A DNA stretch of 64,000 bases. It comes from Agroathelia rolfsii (Eukaryota > Basidiomycota > Agaricomycetes > Amylocorticiales > Amylocorticiaceae). Below are positions 54,711 through 64,000 of the stretch, in pieces. The notes below the pieces were generated by a model. The model was not told the origin of the DNA and did no database searches. It was given only the letters and a program-made list of their open reading frames with translations. The stretch lies in assembly GCA_018343915.1 (NCBI GenBank), contig JABRWF010000001.1:4402001-4466000 (forward strand), given 5' to 3'. Position numbers and translations under genes: made by a program. The number at the start of each line of letters is the position of its first letter. The stretch's first letter is position 1.

Positions 54711-55687
54711 CTCCACAATTGCAGCGGCCTGATCTTCCAGCATCTGCTGCATGTCCGCCATTGTTAGACCGGAGGCTCCGTTGGAGGGTGGAGGCAAGGA
54801 GGACTGGGGTGCGGAGGGCTGCGGAACCTGGGAGACTACCTGTAGGCATGCAGGGTTCCGAGCCGGGAGCGGAGGGGTGGAAGTCCTAGCGGAAGCAGGA
54901 CTCCTGCATCTTCTCGCTATATGCCCATACTTTCCACAGTTGAAGCATTGGACTGTAGACCAGTCGGTAGGCCCTTTTGAGACAGGCGGAGCAGGGACAG
55001 GAGCCGGTACGGCTGGACTACTTCCGGCAGCATTGATCGTAATGGGGTTTCCTACTGTTCCGGTCGATGCAGACCCCTGCTGTAATCCTCCTCGCGGCTT
55101 CTACTGGTCCTTCCACAGGCCAGCTGATCAGAGCTCCTCTTCCGCCTCCTGTGCTGCATCAATTAGATGCGGAAGAGTGTCCTTCCTGTCCCTTGGCCAT
55201 CCCGCCAGGACTGATCGGATTTTCTGATTCAGTCCCTGGTGGAACCGAATGCGTTGGTCCTCTTCCGACAGCTTAGTTTGGGCTGCCAGGGAAGAAAACT
55301 CGCTGATATAGTCCTAGACGGAGGACGTTCGCTGCTCCAGAGAGGTCAGGCGTTGGAGTGCGTACCGTGCAAAGTCCCTTAACCCATGCAAAGTTTTGAA
55401 AGTGGAGTACAACTGCTCCCACTTAAACCCCTTGGTCTTCATCTCCTCGTGATATTTTTGAGCCCATCTTTTTGGCGCTCCGTCTAATAGTCCTACTAGG
55501 AGCCGGGCCTTTTTGACATCCATGCTGTAAACCTCTGGATTCATCTCCAGGTAATTCTCAAACCCGAAAATAAATGACTGGTATGTCTTCCAGTCTCCGG
55601 TAAAAGCCTTCGGCTTGTCTCCGATCTCCTTTCCGGAAGAGATTGTCTGACCTCCGGGCGCAGTTTCCACCCGTACCGTTGGCTGAG

Positions 55688-56271
55688 TGTCATGAGAAGG
55701 GAATTTTCGCCGATTTTTCGGTTACTTTCTTGTATTATTTGGACTACTATTTAATTAGTTATGGCATTTTCTTTCTTTTTCCTTACTTTTTCTTATCAAA
55801 TTACCCCTTTAGGGCGTGGACTGTGGGCAGTGCAGCGGTCATGTGATTGGCCCTCACATGTTCCAAGCCGCACGTCACAGGAGTAATCTCGGGGCTGCGC
55901 ATACTTCTATTTTCACCATCACGCACAGCCCAGGAACACAGCCTTCCTTCCCTGAACAATTCCTAACGATTACCGGTATCGGTCCGGAAACGGATCTCCA
56001 CACGGATGCCCGGTGGAGTTAGGGTAAACGTTCTTCCCCTGCATTGCCACTTTCATACTTCTATTCCCCTATGCGCACAGACCATTCATGCTGTGCACGG
56101 ACCATTATAGAATAGTATAAATAGTGCATGTAACTTGTCCTAAAGAGCTCAGCTTCGACCTCTTCACCTTCAGGCAAGTAAACCCAGGTTGTATCCTCTT
56201 ACAAATAGATTACTAATGAAATCTTCGCCTTCAGGGTACATACTCGCAGGCCTAGGCCCTCCGTCCTAGCA

Positions 56272-56303
<32 letters not shown>

Positions 56304-56540
56304 GAAGGCGGTGCAAATCCCCTTACGTGTGACTTAAGAAATCAGAGCATCGAATAAGTGCAAGTTAATAAAGTACCCGGTCCCTCCTTCAATAGATATA
56401 AGGTTGGGATATCTGTGGGAACCCTTGCATTTAGGTACTTCGTAAGAAACTTAGTGTTAAGAAGGGCAGTCTTAGACTTAAAGGATATTTGAGGGAGTTG
56501 TCCCACGAATTCTCAAGAGTCAAGGAGTGTACCCTTGACA
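55688..56540 (+). mobile_element. Solo LTR D with CTGAG target duplication
   Basis: 853 bp, TGTCATGAGAAGG ... CCCTTGACA, CTGAG at 55683-55687 and 56541-56545. Intron-like module 56174-56234. A (CT)n microsatellite lies near 56272-56299. Confidence 0.93.
56272..56299. repeat. (CT)n microsatellite in LTR D
   Basis: About 14 CT units in a row. The related LTR at 58600 has CCCCCCCTCTTCTTTTTTTT at the same place, so the tract is a variable pyrimidine region of this LTR family. Confidence 0.9.
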
Positions 56541-57386
56541 CTGAGGTGGGTTTTCCACAATGTGGACTAAGCGCTGGTTCGCCTCCATCATTTGCTGCAT
56601 GAGGCGGGTCAGGCTCGCTTGGGTAGCCTGGAGGTCGGAAAGGATGCGGAGGGTTTCCTCCGTTGTCGAAGGAGGAGGCGGAGGAAGTGGAGTGGTTGCT
56701 CCAGATTGGCGAGACATTGTTGAAAGGCTTTCGGGGATTGGGGAGAGGGGGCGGGAATAAGTGTTGGGCGACGAGGGTAGCGGAAGTAGGGCGGAGCCTG
56801 GCTCAACGCGTACTGCGGCAGGTGCGGCAATTTCAAGTGGTGCCTCAATATAGGCGTCTGTCTGCGTCTCTTATGCGATATACCCTGTAAAGTTGGTCTG
56901 GGTACCTTCTTCTTCAATGTAAATATCTTCTTCCTCGGACATACAAAGTCTCCGGAGCTTATGTGGTTTTTCTTTGCCTCCGGAGGTTTCCGGATTCCGA
57001 TGTGGAGGGCGGGATTTGTCTTCTTCAGCTGGGGCTAGAGCTCGCCCGTATCGTAATCACACAATCAGTGTTCACAAATGCAAAGGGTCTTCAGTCAGCG
57101 GTGCTATTAAATTTTAACTCCCACAAGGAGCTCCTAGAACCTAATCCGTGTGAGGGATTTTATTGGCTTTGGATACAGCTACTCAGTCACGGAGATCGTA
57201 TCCGCTATGAGTGTCTAAACGGGGTTGTCAAAGGGCTAGGGCTGCACCTCACAATTGCTTCCCAAAATCGTTTAAGCGTGCTGAGTGGAAAAAGAAGCGG
57301 GTCTGGAAAGACTAATCTACTGCTCTTCGTATGTGATTGCCAATCACACCTTCTCGGAACGCGGAGATTCCGAGGGATATCTGGGT

Positions 57387-57397
57387 AGCTTTGACCT
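57387..57397 (-). other. Primer-binding site of element 2, self-complementary to the LTR
   Basis: AGGTCAAAGCT on the minus strand, again two bases from the LTR and the exact complement of AGCTTTGACCT in LTR B. Identical to element 1. Confidence 0.7.
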
Positions 57398-57399
57398 AA

Positions 57400-58256
57400 T
57401 GTCAAGGGATCACTCTTGACTATGCGGAGATAATCAAAAATAACCTCCCAACCTTTAGCAAAGTACCTAAGACAGAAGTTTTCCCACACTACGCAAACCC
57501 CTTTATCTATTGAGGGTGGTAAGGGTACTCTGCTTATGCCTTACGAAGCTCCGGAGACTTAAGTCGGAGGGGAGCGGAGTTCCCAGAGGTTCCAAATCAC
57601 GCGTCACGCGTCTAACTAACTAGTCTAGGGAATTTCACCCTACTAATTGGAATTTATATGTGCTAAGATGTGGGGCTAGGCCCAGAGGTTAGAGAACCCT
57701 GAAGGCGAAGTTGATTGAGTAATTCTAAGAGGAATACAAACGTTAAATACTTGCCTGAAGGTGAAGAGGTCAAAGCTGGCCTTTCAGGACAAGTTACATC
57801 AACTACTTATACTACTACGAAAGCTCCGCGCTAGTTCCGACGCAGAGACAAGAGATAGAAAAAGTAGAATATGTAGGGGGAGACCTTTTCCCTAACTCTG
57901 ACGGGCAGCCGTGCGGAGATACAACACTTGCGGAAGCTCCGCGCTCAGGAGCGGAGCTCCTTAAGAGTTCCGGAGCGGAAGCTCGGAGGTATGTAGCGGA
58001 ACCAGTATCCGTTAGGAGTTGGTCAGTGATCAGAGGTTTGTACTCCGGAGTTGTGCGGAATGGTGAACAGGAAGCGCACAACTCACGATTACTCCTGTAG
58101 CGTGCGGCTTAGTCACATGAGGGCCAATCATAGGACCGCTCACTGCCTACAGACCACGCTCTGAGGGTAATATAATAAAAGAAAAATGAAACGAAATATA
58201 ATACATTGTTTAAATAATAACGAAAAATTCATAGTCCAAAATTCCAACTCATAACA
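57400..58256 (-). repeat. LTR B, 5' LTR of element 2
   Basis: 857 bp, partner of 46971-47827. Confidence 0.92.
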
Positions 58257-58588
58257 CCATTCCAGAAGCCGTCGAAATAGAAGGGGAGGAAGAATACGAG
58301 GTCCTACGCATCAAAGACAGCCGTCTAAGCCCACGGACAAAGAAACTAGAATACTTGGTTGAATGGAAGGGGTACCCGGGAGAGGATTCGTGGGAAAAAG
58401 AAACCAATATTACCAATGCTCCCCGTCTCATCAAAGAATTCCATAAGAAAAATCCCAAAGCACCTAAACGCCTCTTGGCTGCAGTCTTTGCGGATCTTCC
58501 CTTCCGGCCAATTGAGAACTTCACTGAAACCTCGGAAAAGATAGGAGGAACATGGGAACTTGGGATGTTCCGGAGGAAATCCCCTTAG
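58257..58588 (+). pseudogene. pol: Gypsy pol 3' fragment, family D, plus strand (chromodomain)
   Basis: Open frame with PEAVEIEGEEEYEV, chromodomain LEYLVEWKGYPGEDSWEKET, and tail GTWELGMFRRKSP before TAG. Followed by the tract AGGAAGGGGG and LTR D at 58600. It is the 3' end of a third Gypsy lineage, cut on the left by element 2. Confidence 0.88.
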
Positions 58589-58599
58589 GAAGGGGGTAA

Positions 58600-59452
58600 T
58601 GTCATGAGTAGGAAATTTTCGGCAATTTTTCTGTTATTTTCTTGTAATATTTGGACAAATATTTAAATAGTTATCACATTTCCTTTTCTTTTCCATATTT
58701 CTCTTATAAAAATTACCCCTTTAGGGTGTGAACTGTGGGCAGTGCAGTGGTCATGTGATTAGCCCTCACGTGTTCCAAGCCGCACATCACAGGAGTAATC
58801 TCGGGGCTGTGTGCCTTTCTTTTCACCAACACGCACAGCCTAGGAACACAGCCTTCCTTCCCTGAACTATTCCTAACAGTTACTGGTACTGGTCCGGAAA
58901 TGGATCTCTACATGGATGCCCGGTGGAGTTAGGGTAAACGTTCTTCCCCTGCATTGCCACTTCCATACTTCTATCCCCCTCTGCACACAGACCACTAAAG
59001 CTGCGCACGGGCCATTCTGTAGTAGTATATATAGTGTATGTAACTTGTCCTGAAGAGCTCAGCTTTGACCTCTTCGCCTTTAGGCAAGTATAGGTTTTGT
59101 ATTCCATAAGTAAAGATTACTAATAACACTTTGCCTTCAGGGTATACCTCTCAGGCCTAGGCCCTTTGTCCTAGCCCCCCCCCTCTTCTTTTTTTTCTCT
59201 CCTTTCCTTTACTTGGAGGTGGTGCAAATCCCCTCAACATGTGCGTGTGAAACATTATAAGAGCAGCGTAAGATAATAAGCAGAGTACCTGGCGCACCCC
59301 AATAGATAAGGGTTTTGCGTAACTGTGGGAAAACTTGTTACTCTTAGGTACTTCATAAGGCTTAAATTATTAAGAAGGGCATTCATTGTATTTGAAGATA
59401 TTTGTGGGTGTTGACCTGCAATTTCGTCAAGTCAAGGAGTGTACCCTTGACA
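58600..59452 (+). repeat. LTR D, 3' LTR of the family D fragment
   Basis: 853 bp, TGTCATGAGTAGG ... CCCTTGACA, the same length as solo LTR D. TATA-like AGTATATATAGTG near 59022. Confidence 0.88.
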
Positions 59453-59826
59453 CTGGGTACTTTCTTATCTCATACTTAATTGATGCTCTTAATGTTTCAC
59501 ACACACACGTTAGGGGATTTGCACCACCTACAAGTAAAGGGGGAGAGAGAGAAGGGGGGGGGGCTAGAATAAGAGGCCTAGGCCTAAGGAATTTACCCTG
59601 AAGGTGAAGATTTTTATTAGTAATCTATTTAATGGATACAAACCTTGTTACTTGCCTGAAGGCAAAGAGGTCGAAGCTAAGCTCTTTAGGACAAGTTACA
59701 TGCACTATATATACTACTATAGAATGGTCTGTGCGCAGAGGGAAATAGAAGCACAAGAGTGGCAATGCAGGGGAAGAATGTTTACCCTAACTCCACTGGG
59801 CATCCATGTGGAGATCCATTTCCAGA

Positions 59827-61649
59827 TGTTATGAGTTGGACATTTTTTGCCTTTTCTTTACAAACATGTACATATTTTTATTATATTTTTACGATTTTTA
59901 TTTATTGAGATATGGACAAAATACCTTGCAGGCAACATTTTAACGCATGTGTGACTAGCTGTGTTAGCCCCATGTGACAGGAGTGCTTGTGACAAGAGTA
60001 TATTAGGAAGGCAGAGTCTAGATCATTCCTTTTCATCAAAAGGTCTAGACTCAGGAACCAGGGACGTTCCAATCACTGTGCGATTACTAAGGAGTACTAG
60101 ACTCATCATTCTGATTGGTTGCTCATTGGACTTAGTCACAAAGCACTGCCCCTGCATTTTACATGTTCCTGCTTATGAACCCTGGCTGTGCACGGGCCCT
60201 TTCATTTGTGTATAAATACAAGCATGTAACCCTTACCTGAACCTTAGCTTCAACCTTCTCGCCTTCAGGTAAGGGCACCCCCCTCTTGTATCCACTATTG
60301 TCATGAGTTGGAAAATATGGACAGAATTTTTGCAAATTATTTAATTTTTATTGGAACTATTTTTATGAATTTTCATCTCCTTTTATCTTTTTCTTTTATT
60401 ACCCTTAGGGCGTGGACTGTAGGCAGTGAATGGTCAGGTGATTGGCCCTCATGTGACTAAGCCGCATGCTACAGGAGTAATCGTGAGTTGTGTGTTTTCT
60501 GTTCACCATTCCGCACAACTCCGGAGTACAAACCTCCGATCACTGACCGATTCCTAACGGATACTGGTTCCGTTACACACCTCCGAGCTTCCGCTCCCGA
60601 GCTCCTGCAGAGCTCTGCTCCTGAGCGCAGAACCTCCGGAAGTGTTGTATCTCCGCACGGCTGCCCGTCAGAGTTAGGGAAAAGGTCTTCCCCTGCATAA
60701 TCTACTTCCTCTATTCTTTGCCTCTGCAGCGGAACTAGCACGGAGCTTCTGCAAGTAGTATAAGTAGTCTATGTAACTTGTCCTGAAAGGCCAGCTTTGA
60801 CCTCTTCGCCTTCAGGCAAGTATTATATGTTTGTATTCCTCTTATAGTATTACTCAATGAAACTTCGCCTTCAGGGTTCATTCCGCAGGGCCTAGCCCGT
60901 CTCAGCTATAGTATTCAATCACACCGGAGGTGGCGGAAATCCCCTCAAATAGTTTACAAAGTCTATTGGAATAAGAGTAGGAGCCTTGCACATAGATACG
61001 GAAGAGTACCCGGTGTTGCCCTTCAATAAATCAGGGAACATATCTGTGGGAAAACCATATTTGTGTAGTACTTCGATTGTAGTGTTTGAGAGTCCACCCT
61101 TTGTACAGTCAAGGAGTGTACCCTTGACAACTATACAATACTAATATAATCTCACCTTCAGGCTTATATACATCCTAGCCCACACCCCTTTCCCTCTTTC
61201 TCCCTTATTAAGTGTAAGGCCTTAAGGGCAACTTAGTAAGCACATATGTAGCCTTGATACTAGAAGGCATTAAGACCAAGCCCTCAATATATAAGAGGCA
61301 CCTGTGAGTGAAACAAGTCCTATTCATTTAGGCCAGGGCAGTAACAAGTCCCTGCGAACATTTGGTGACCACGGTGGGCTAAGCCGCCTATCCTTAGTAA
61401 GAAATACTTAAACAATCTATTTGACGCGAAGAGAGCATATGGGAAGACAACTAGTCTAGAGTACCGAACGCCATCCTAGCAAAGTAGAGTGTTAGGGTAT
61501 CCTATTATAAAAGGCAGCAACGGGAGCACGTAGGTGTTTGTCTCAGAAATCCAACCAAGTCATACACATAAAACCCAGCTTTACGGCCCACCCTCGTACC
61601 TTACAGAGGGTTGTGTTTGTTGGATAAGTTAAGCGCGCAAGCCCTGACA
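59827..61649 (+). mobile_element. Solo LTR A carrying a nested LTR E
   Basis: LTR A from TGTTATGAGTTGG to CCCTGACA; 987 bp once LTR E and its duplication are removed. Flanks CCAGA (59822-59826) and CCGGA (61650-61654) are a target duplication with one transition. The target is LTR D. Confidence 0.88.
60299..61129 (+). mobile_element. Solo LTR E with ACTAT target duplication
   Basis: 831 bp, TGTCATGAGTTGG ... CCCTTGACA, ACTAT at 60294-60298 and 61130-61134. Its U3 resembles LTR B (for example CCATTCCGCACAACTCCGG) but its ends resemble LTR D. Intron-like module 60815-60874. It sits inside the corresponding module of LTR A. Confidence 0.92.
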
Positions 61650-61673
61650 CCGGACCAGTACTGGTAACTGTTA

Positions 61674-62410
61674 TGTCAAGAGCACACCTGCTTCTTGTCA
61701 CCAAAACTCAACCTAAGCCTACATTAACCCCTGTAAGGTACGGGGTAGCCAAGTAATGGCTGTTTTACAACTCCCAAGGCTAGAGACGCGCGGGTGTACA
61801 CTTCCTTGCACTGTCACAACTATCACACAAATTCGAGTCTTTGTGTCACTAGGCTTTACTTCAAGTCTACTAGACTTTCAAGCAAGGTCTACACTTAGAA
61901 CACAAACTATCTTGTGTATGTTGTTAGGCATGCAATGTATCTTAACCACAATAAGTGCAGGGCAATGCCTTTGCTTACTTAGGTGCACTAAGCACAATGA
62001 TTTGTTTACAGAAACGCAAGTGGTCACCCAAGGGGCTGGATATCAAGAGCACACCTGACTCTTGTCACTAAAACTCAACCTATGCCTACGTTAACCCCTC
62101 AAAGGTACGGGGTAGCCAGGTAATGGCTATTTTACAACTCCTAAGGCTAGGGATGCATAGGTGTACACTTCCTTGCGCTGTTGTAGCTCTCACACAAACT
62201 TGAGTCTTTATGTCACCAAGCTTTACTCCAAGTCTGCAAGACTTTCAAGTGAGGTCTACACTCAGAACACAAGTTGTCTTGTGTATGCCACTAGGCGTGC
62301 AATGTATCTTAACCACGACAAGCACAGGGCAATGCCTTTACTTGCTTGAGTGCACAGAGCACTATGAGATTGTTTACAGCAGATGCAAATGGTCAGCCAA
62401 AGGCCTGGAC
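61674..62410. repeat. Tandem duplication inside LTR F, period 367 bp
   Basis: TCAAGAGCACACCTG starts at 61676 and again at 62043, and the two copies stay collinear for about 365 bp with scattered, mostly transition differences (for example ACAACTCCCAAGGCTAG versus ACAACTCCTAAGGCTAG). Confidence 0.88.
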
Positions 62411-63022
62411 CTGTCTTATATACGCTAACAAAAGAGGGGCACAGAGCAACCTCTTTAACTACTGTAGCACTAAGCACACAGTAACCCTCTGGCACCAAGC
62501 CTAAGGGATTTTGAGAAGGGAGAGGGAATGGGGGAGACAGGCAAACATGCCTTGAGAGAGAGTGGCTCTGAAGATAAAGTTTTTATTATATTAGCATATA
62601 TCTAATACACAGCACTACTGTGCTTACCTGAAGATGAAGAGAACGAATCTGAGGTCTTCAGGTAGAGGCACTACAAGGTTATATATTAATTCTACCTGGT
62701 CTGTGTGCAGTTTACATGGTCTGTGCACAGTAATGCTAAGTATAGTGTGATATTGCACTATTATTTGTTATAGTAAATCTGAAATAGTGTCATGATCCGG
62801 ACCCATGTTCTAGACTTTAGCTTACATAATATGTCACATGACTAGTGGTCACATGATGGCCAGTCACGTGGTCGACTAGTCACATGACTTGCTTAGTCAT
62901 CAGAGTGTGTGCTTATGTAATATACAATATATACATCAAAAAATAGAGAAAAATCAGGAAAAATTCAGAAAATTAGTGAAAAATTCAAAAGAAAATTATA
63001 ATACAATGAGCGACTTGTAACA
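61674..63022 (-). mobile_element. Solo LTR F with TGTTA target duplication and internal tandem duplication
   Basis: 1349 bp; on the minus strand TGTTACAAGTCGCTC ... CTCTTGACA. TGTTA at 61669-61673 and 63023-63027. Intron-like module 62568-62627. The 3' part contains two tandem copies of a 367-bp unit. Confidence 0.9.
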
Positions 63023-63302
63023 TGTTAGGAATAGTTCAGGGAAAGGAAGGCTGTGTTCCTAGGCTGTGTATGATGGTGAAACAGAAGTACGCACAGCCCC
63101 AAGATTACTCCTGTGATGTGCAGCTTGGAACATGTGAGGGCCAATCACATGACCACTGCACTGCCCACAGTCCATGCCCTAAAGGGTAATTTCTTATAGA
63201 AAAATAGAAAAAGGAAAAGAAAATACAATAACTAATTAGATAATGGTCCAAATAATACAAGAAAATAGCCGAAAAATCGGCGAAAATTGTCTTCTCATGA
63301 CA

Positions 63303-63975
63303 ATTGTGACAACACATGTTGCAGCAGATAATGCTAGAGTTTCCAGACTATGACAAATATGGTAAAGTATGCCAGATTTGTGAATCATGGCTATGTAATT
63401 TCCTTTCTTGTTATAAATTTTGATTTAATTGTTACCACCCTTCCAAGACTACCCAATTGCATCGAGAGCTCCTAATGAAATGAGTGTGTGTAGCATACTC
63501 AGTATATATAATACCTCTTTTAGGTATATGGTCTAACCACTATTTACCTTAGGAAATTCTATTTTCATGTTACCGGTCGCAGTGGCATGAAAAATTGTGT
63601 TATTTGCTGCACGAATGGGATGACCTCCGGTAATTTCCACTAAGTTAGTAAGATGCTCTATATTTGGAGTTATGTATGATGATGCGCCAGAATCAAAAAC
63701 ATTGGCATAATGGGTAATAGCAGTAGTAACTGCAGCAGTTTCAGATGTAATGCCAGATAGCGTGACATTGTCCGAATCAGTGGCTGTGCTCAATCCATAG
63801 GATTCTTCGGATTCTTCCTTAGATGGAATTTCTGTGGATCTAGATAAGGCATTATCATTTGATTTCTTCTTGCCTTTCTTGGAAATGCTACTATTTGCTT
63901 CACCTTTGCATTGGGGGCATTGAGGTGATTTGTGACCCTTGACACTGCATACAAAACATGTGATATTGCCATTAT
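63303..63975 (-). pseudogene. Ty1/Copia gag-protease remnant
   Basis: The minus-strand frame has a CCHC knuckle CFVCSVKGHKSPQC and the Copia protease signature VFDSGASSYITP. It then meets TAG at 63533-63535 and continues as degraded Copia sequence (IYLKEVLYILSM, LISLGALDAIG) to 63303. Cut at 63976 by another LTR D start. Confidence 0.85.
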
Positions 63976-64000
63976 TGTCATGAGAAGGCAATTTTCGCTG
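63976..64000 (+). repeat. Start of a further LTR D, runs off the window
   Basis: TGTCATGAGAAGGCAATTTT matches the first bases of LTR D (55688). The rest lies beyond the window edge. Confidence 0.7.

Larger units (their letters stand above)
54687..56942 (-). pseudogene. gag: Gypsy gag of element 2, split by solo LTR D and two stops
   Basis: Start ATG at 56942 (MSEEEDIYIEEEGTQTDF), zinc knuckle CFNCGKYGHIARRC retained. Interrupted by solo LTR D (55688-56540) and by TAA at 56871-56873 and TAG at 55314-55316, where element 1 reads CAA and CAG. No full Gag can be made from this copy. Confidence 0.9.
46971..58256 (-). mobile_element. Ty3/Gypsy chromovirus element 2 (LTR B family) with three nested insertions
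   Basis: 5' LTR 57400-58256 and 3' LTR 46971-47827 (857 bp each). Internal order on the minus strand: PBS 57387-57397, gag, pol. Interrupted by Tc1/mariner 51075-52695, a short-LTR element 52899-54561 and solo LTR D 55688-56540. Removing these plus 2, 5 and 5 bp of target duplication leaves 7137 bp, identical to element 1. gag and pol each carry nonsense codons. The flanks do not match (CCGTA left, CCATT right). Confidence 0.93.
59453..63302 (-). repeat. Second LTR D copy, minus orientation, in three pieces
   Basis: Pieces 59453-59826, 61650-61673 and 63023-63302 join into one minus-strand LTR D (end TTCTCATGACA), split by solo LTR A (59827-61649) and solo LTR F (61674-63022). About 670 of 853 bp remain; the 3' end of the LTR is missing at 59453. 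Confidence 0.82.

Noticed and set aside
61674..62410. CRISPR-like or satellite array
   Set aside because: Only two copies of a 367-bp unit, inside an LTR with a target duplication; no spacer-repeat structure.

Overview
The window is fungal nuclear DNA, most likely from an agaricomycete basidiomycete. Introns are short (about 45-90 nt, GT-AG, CTAAY-type branch points) and many per gene, and the gene complement is typically fungal. The style of the Ty3/Gypsy gag-pol elements and LTRs recalls Rhizoctonia/Ceratobasidiaceae; that is an inference from memory and was not checked. Splice sites were read by eye. For eight of the ten genes the summed exon length is an exact multiple of three; the two LTA4H copies and the transporter were not traced fully.

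Positions 1-32.4 kb are gene-dense and single-copy: a 14-exon cytochrome P450 (-), the ESCRT-0 subunit Vps27 (-), the RNA polymerase II largest subunit RPB1 (+) divergent from Vps27, an SMP/C2-domain lipid-transfer tether (+), a secreted-then-anchored Ser/Thr-rich membrane protein (-), a small Med9-like Mediator subunit (-), two tandem leukotriene-A4-hydrolase-type M1 aminopeptidases (-), an unrecognised 205-aa protein (-), the oligosaccharyltransferase subunit OST5/TMEM258 (-), the ER-shaping protein Yop1/REEP (+) and an UNC-93-like transporter (+).

Positions 32.9-64 kb are a nested transposon cluster with no host gene. Two chromodomain Ty3/Gypsy elements of one family (LTR B) lie on the - strand at 34726-41862 and 46971-58256. 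The second is interrupted by a Tc1/mariner element, a non-autonomous short-LTR element and a solo LTR; subtracting these insertions and their target duplications gives 7137 bp, exactly the length of the first. Around them are LTRs and broken pol genes of further families (A, D, E, F) and remnants of a Ty1/Copia element at both ends of the cluster. Solo LTRs with readable target-site duplications let the insertion order be reconstructed.

The most interesting signals are: (i) a 3-nt micro-exon with other tiny exons in the RPB1 CTD; (ii) an intron-like module of 56-61 nt inside the LTRs of five families; (iii) an 11-nt self-complementarity between the LTR and the primer-binding site, as in Tf1-type self-priming, together with a -1 frameshift heptamer at the gag stop; (iv) a 1663-bp non-autonomous element with exact 195-bp LTRs; and (v) transposon inactivation by nonsense mutations that, where a comparison exists, are G:C to A:T transitions.
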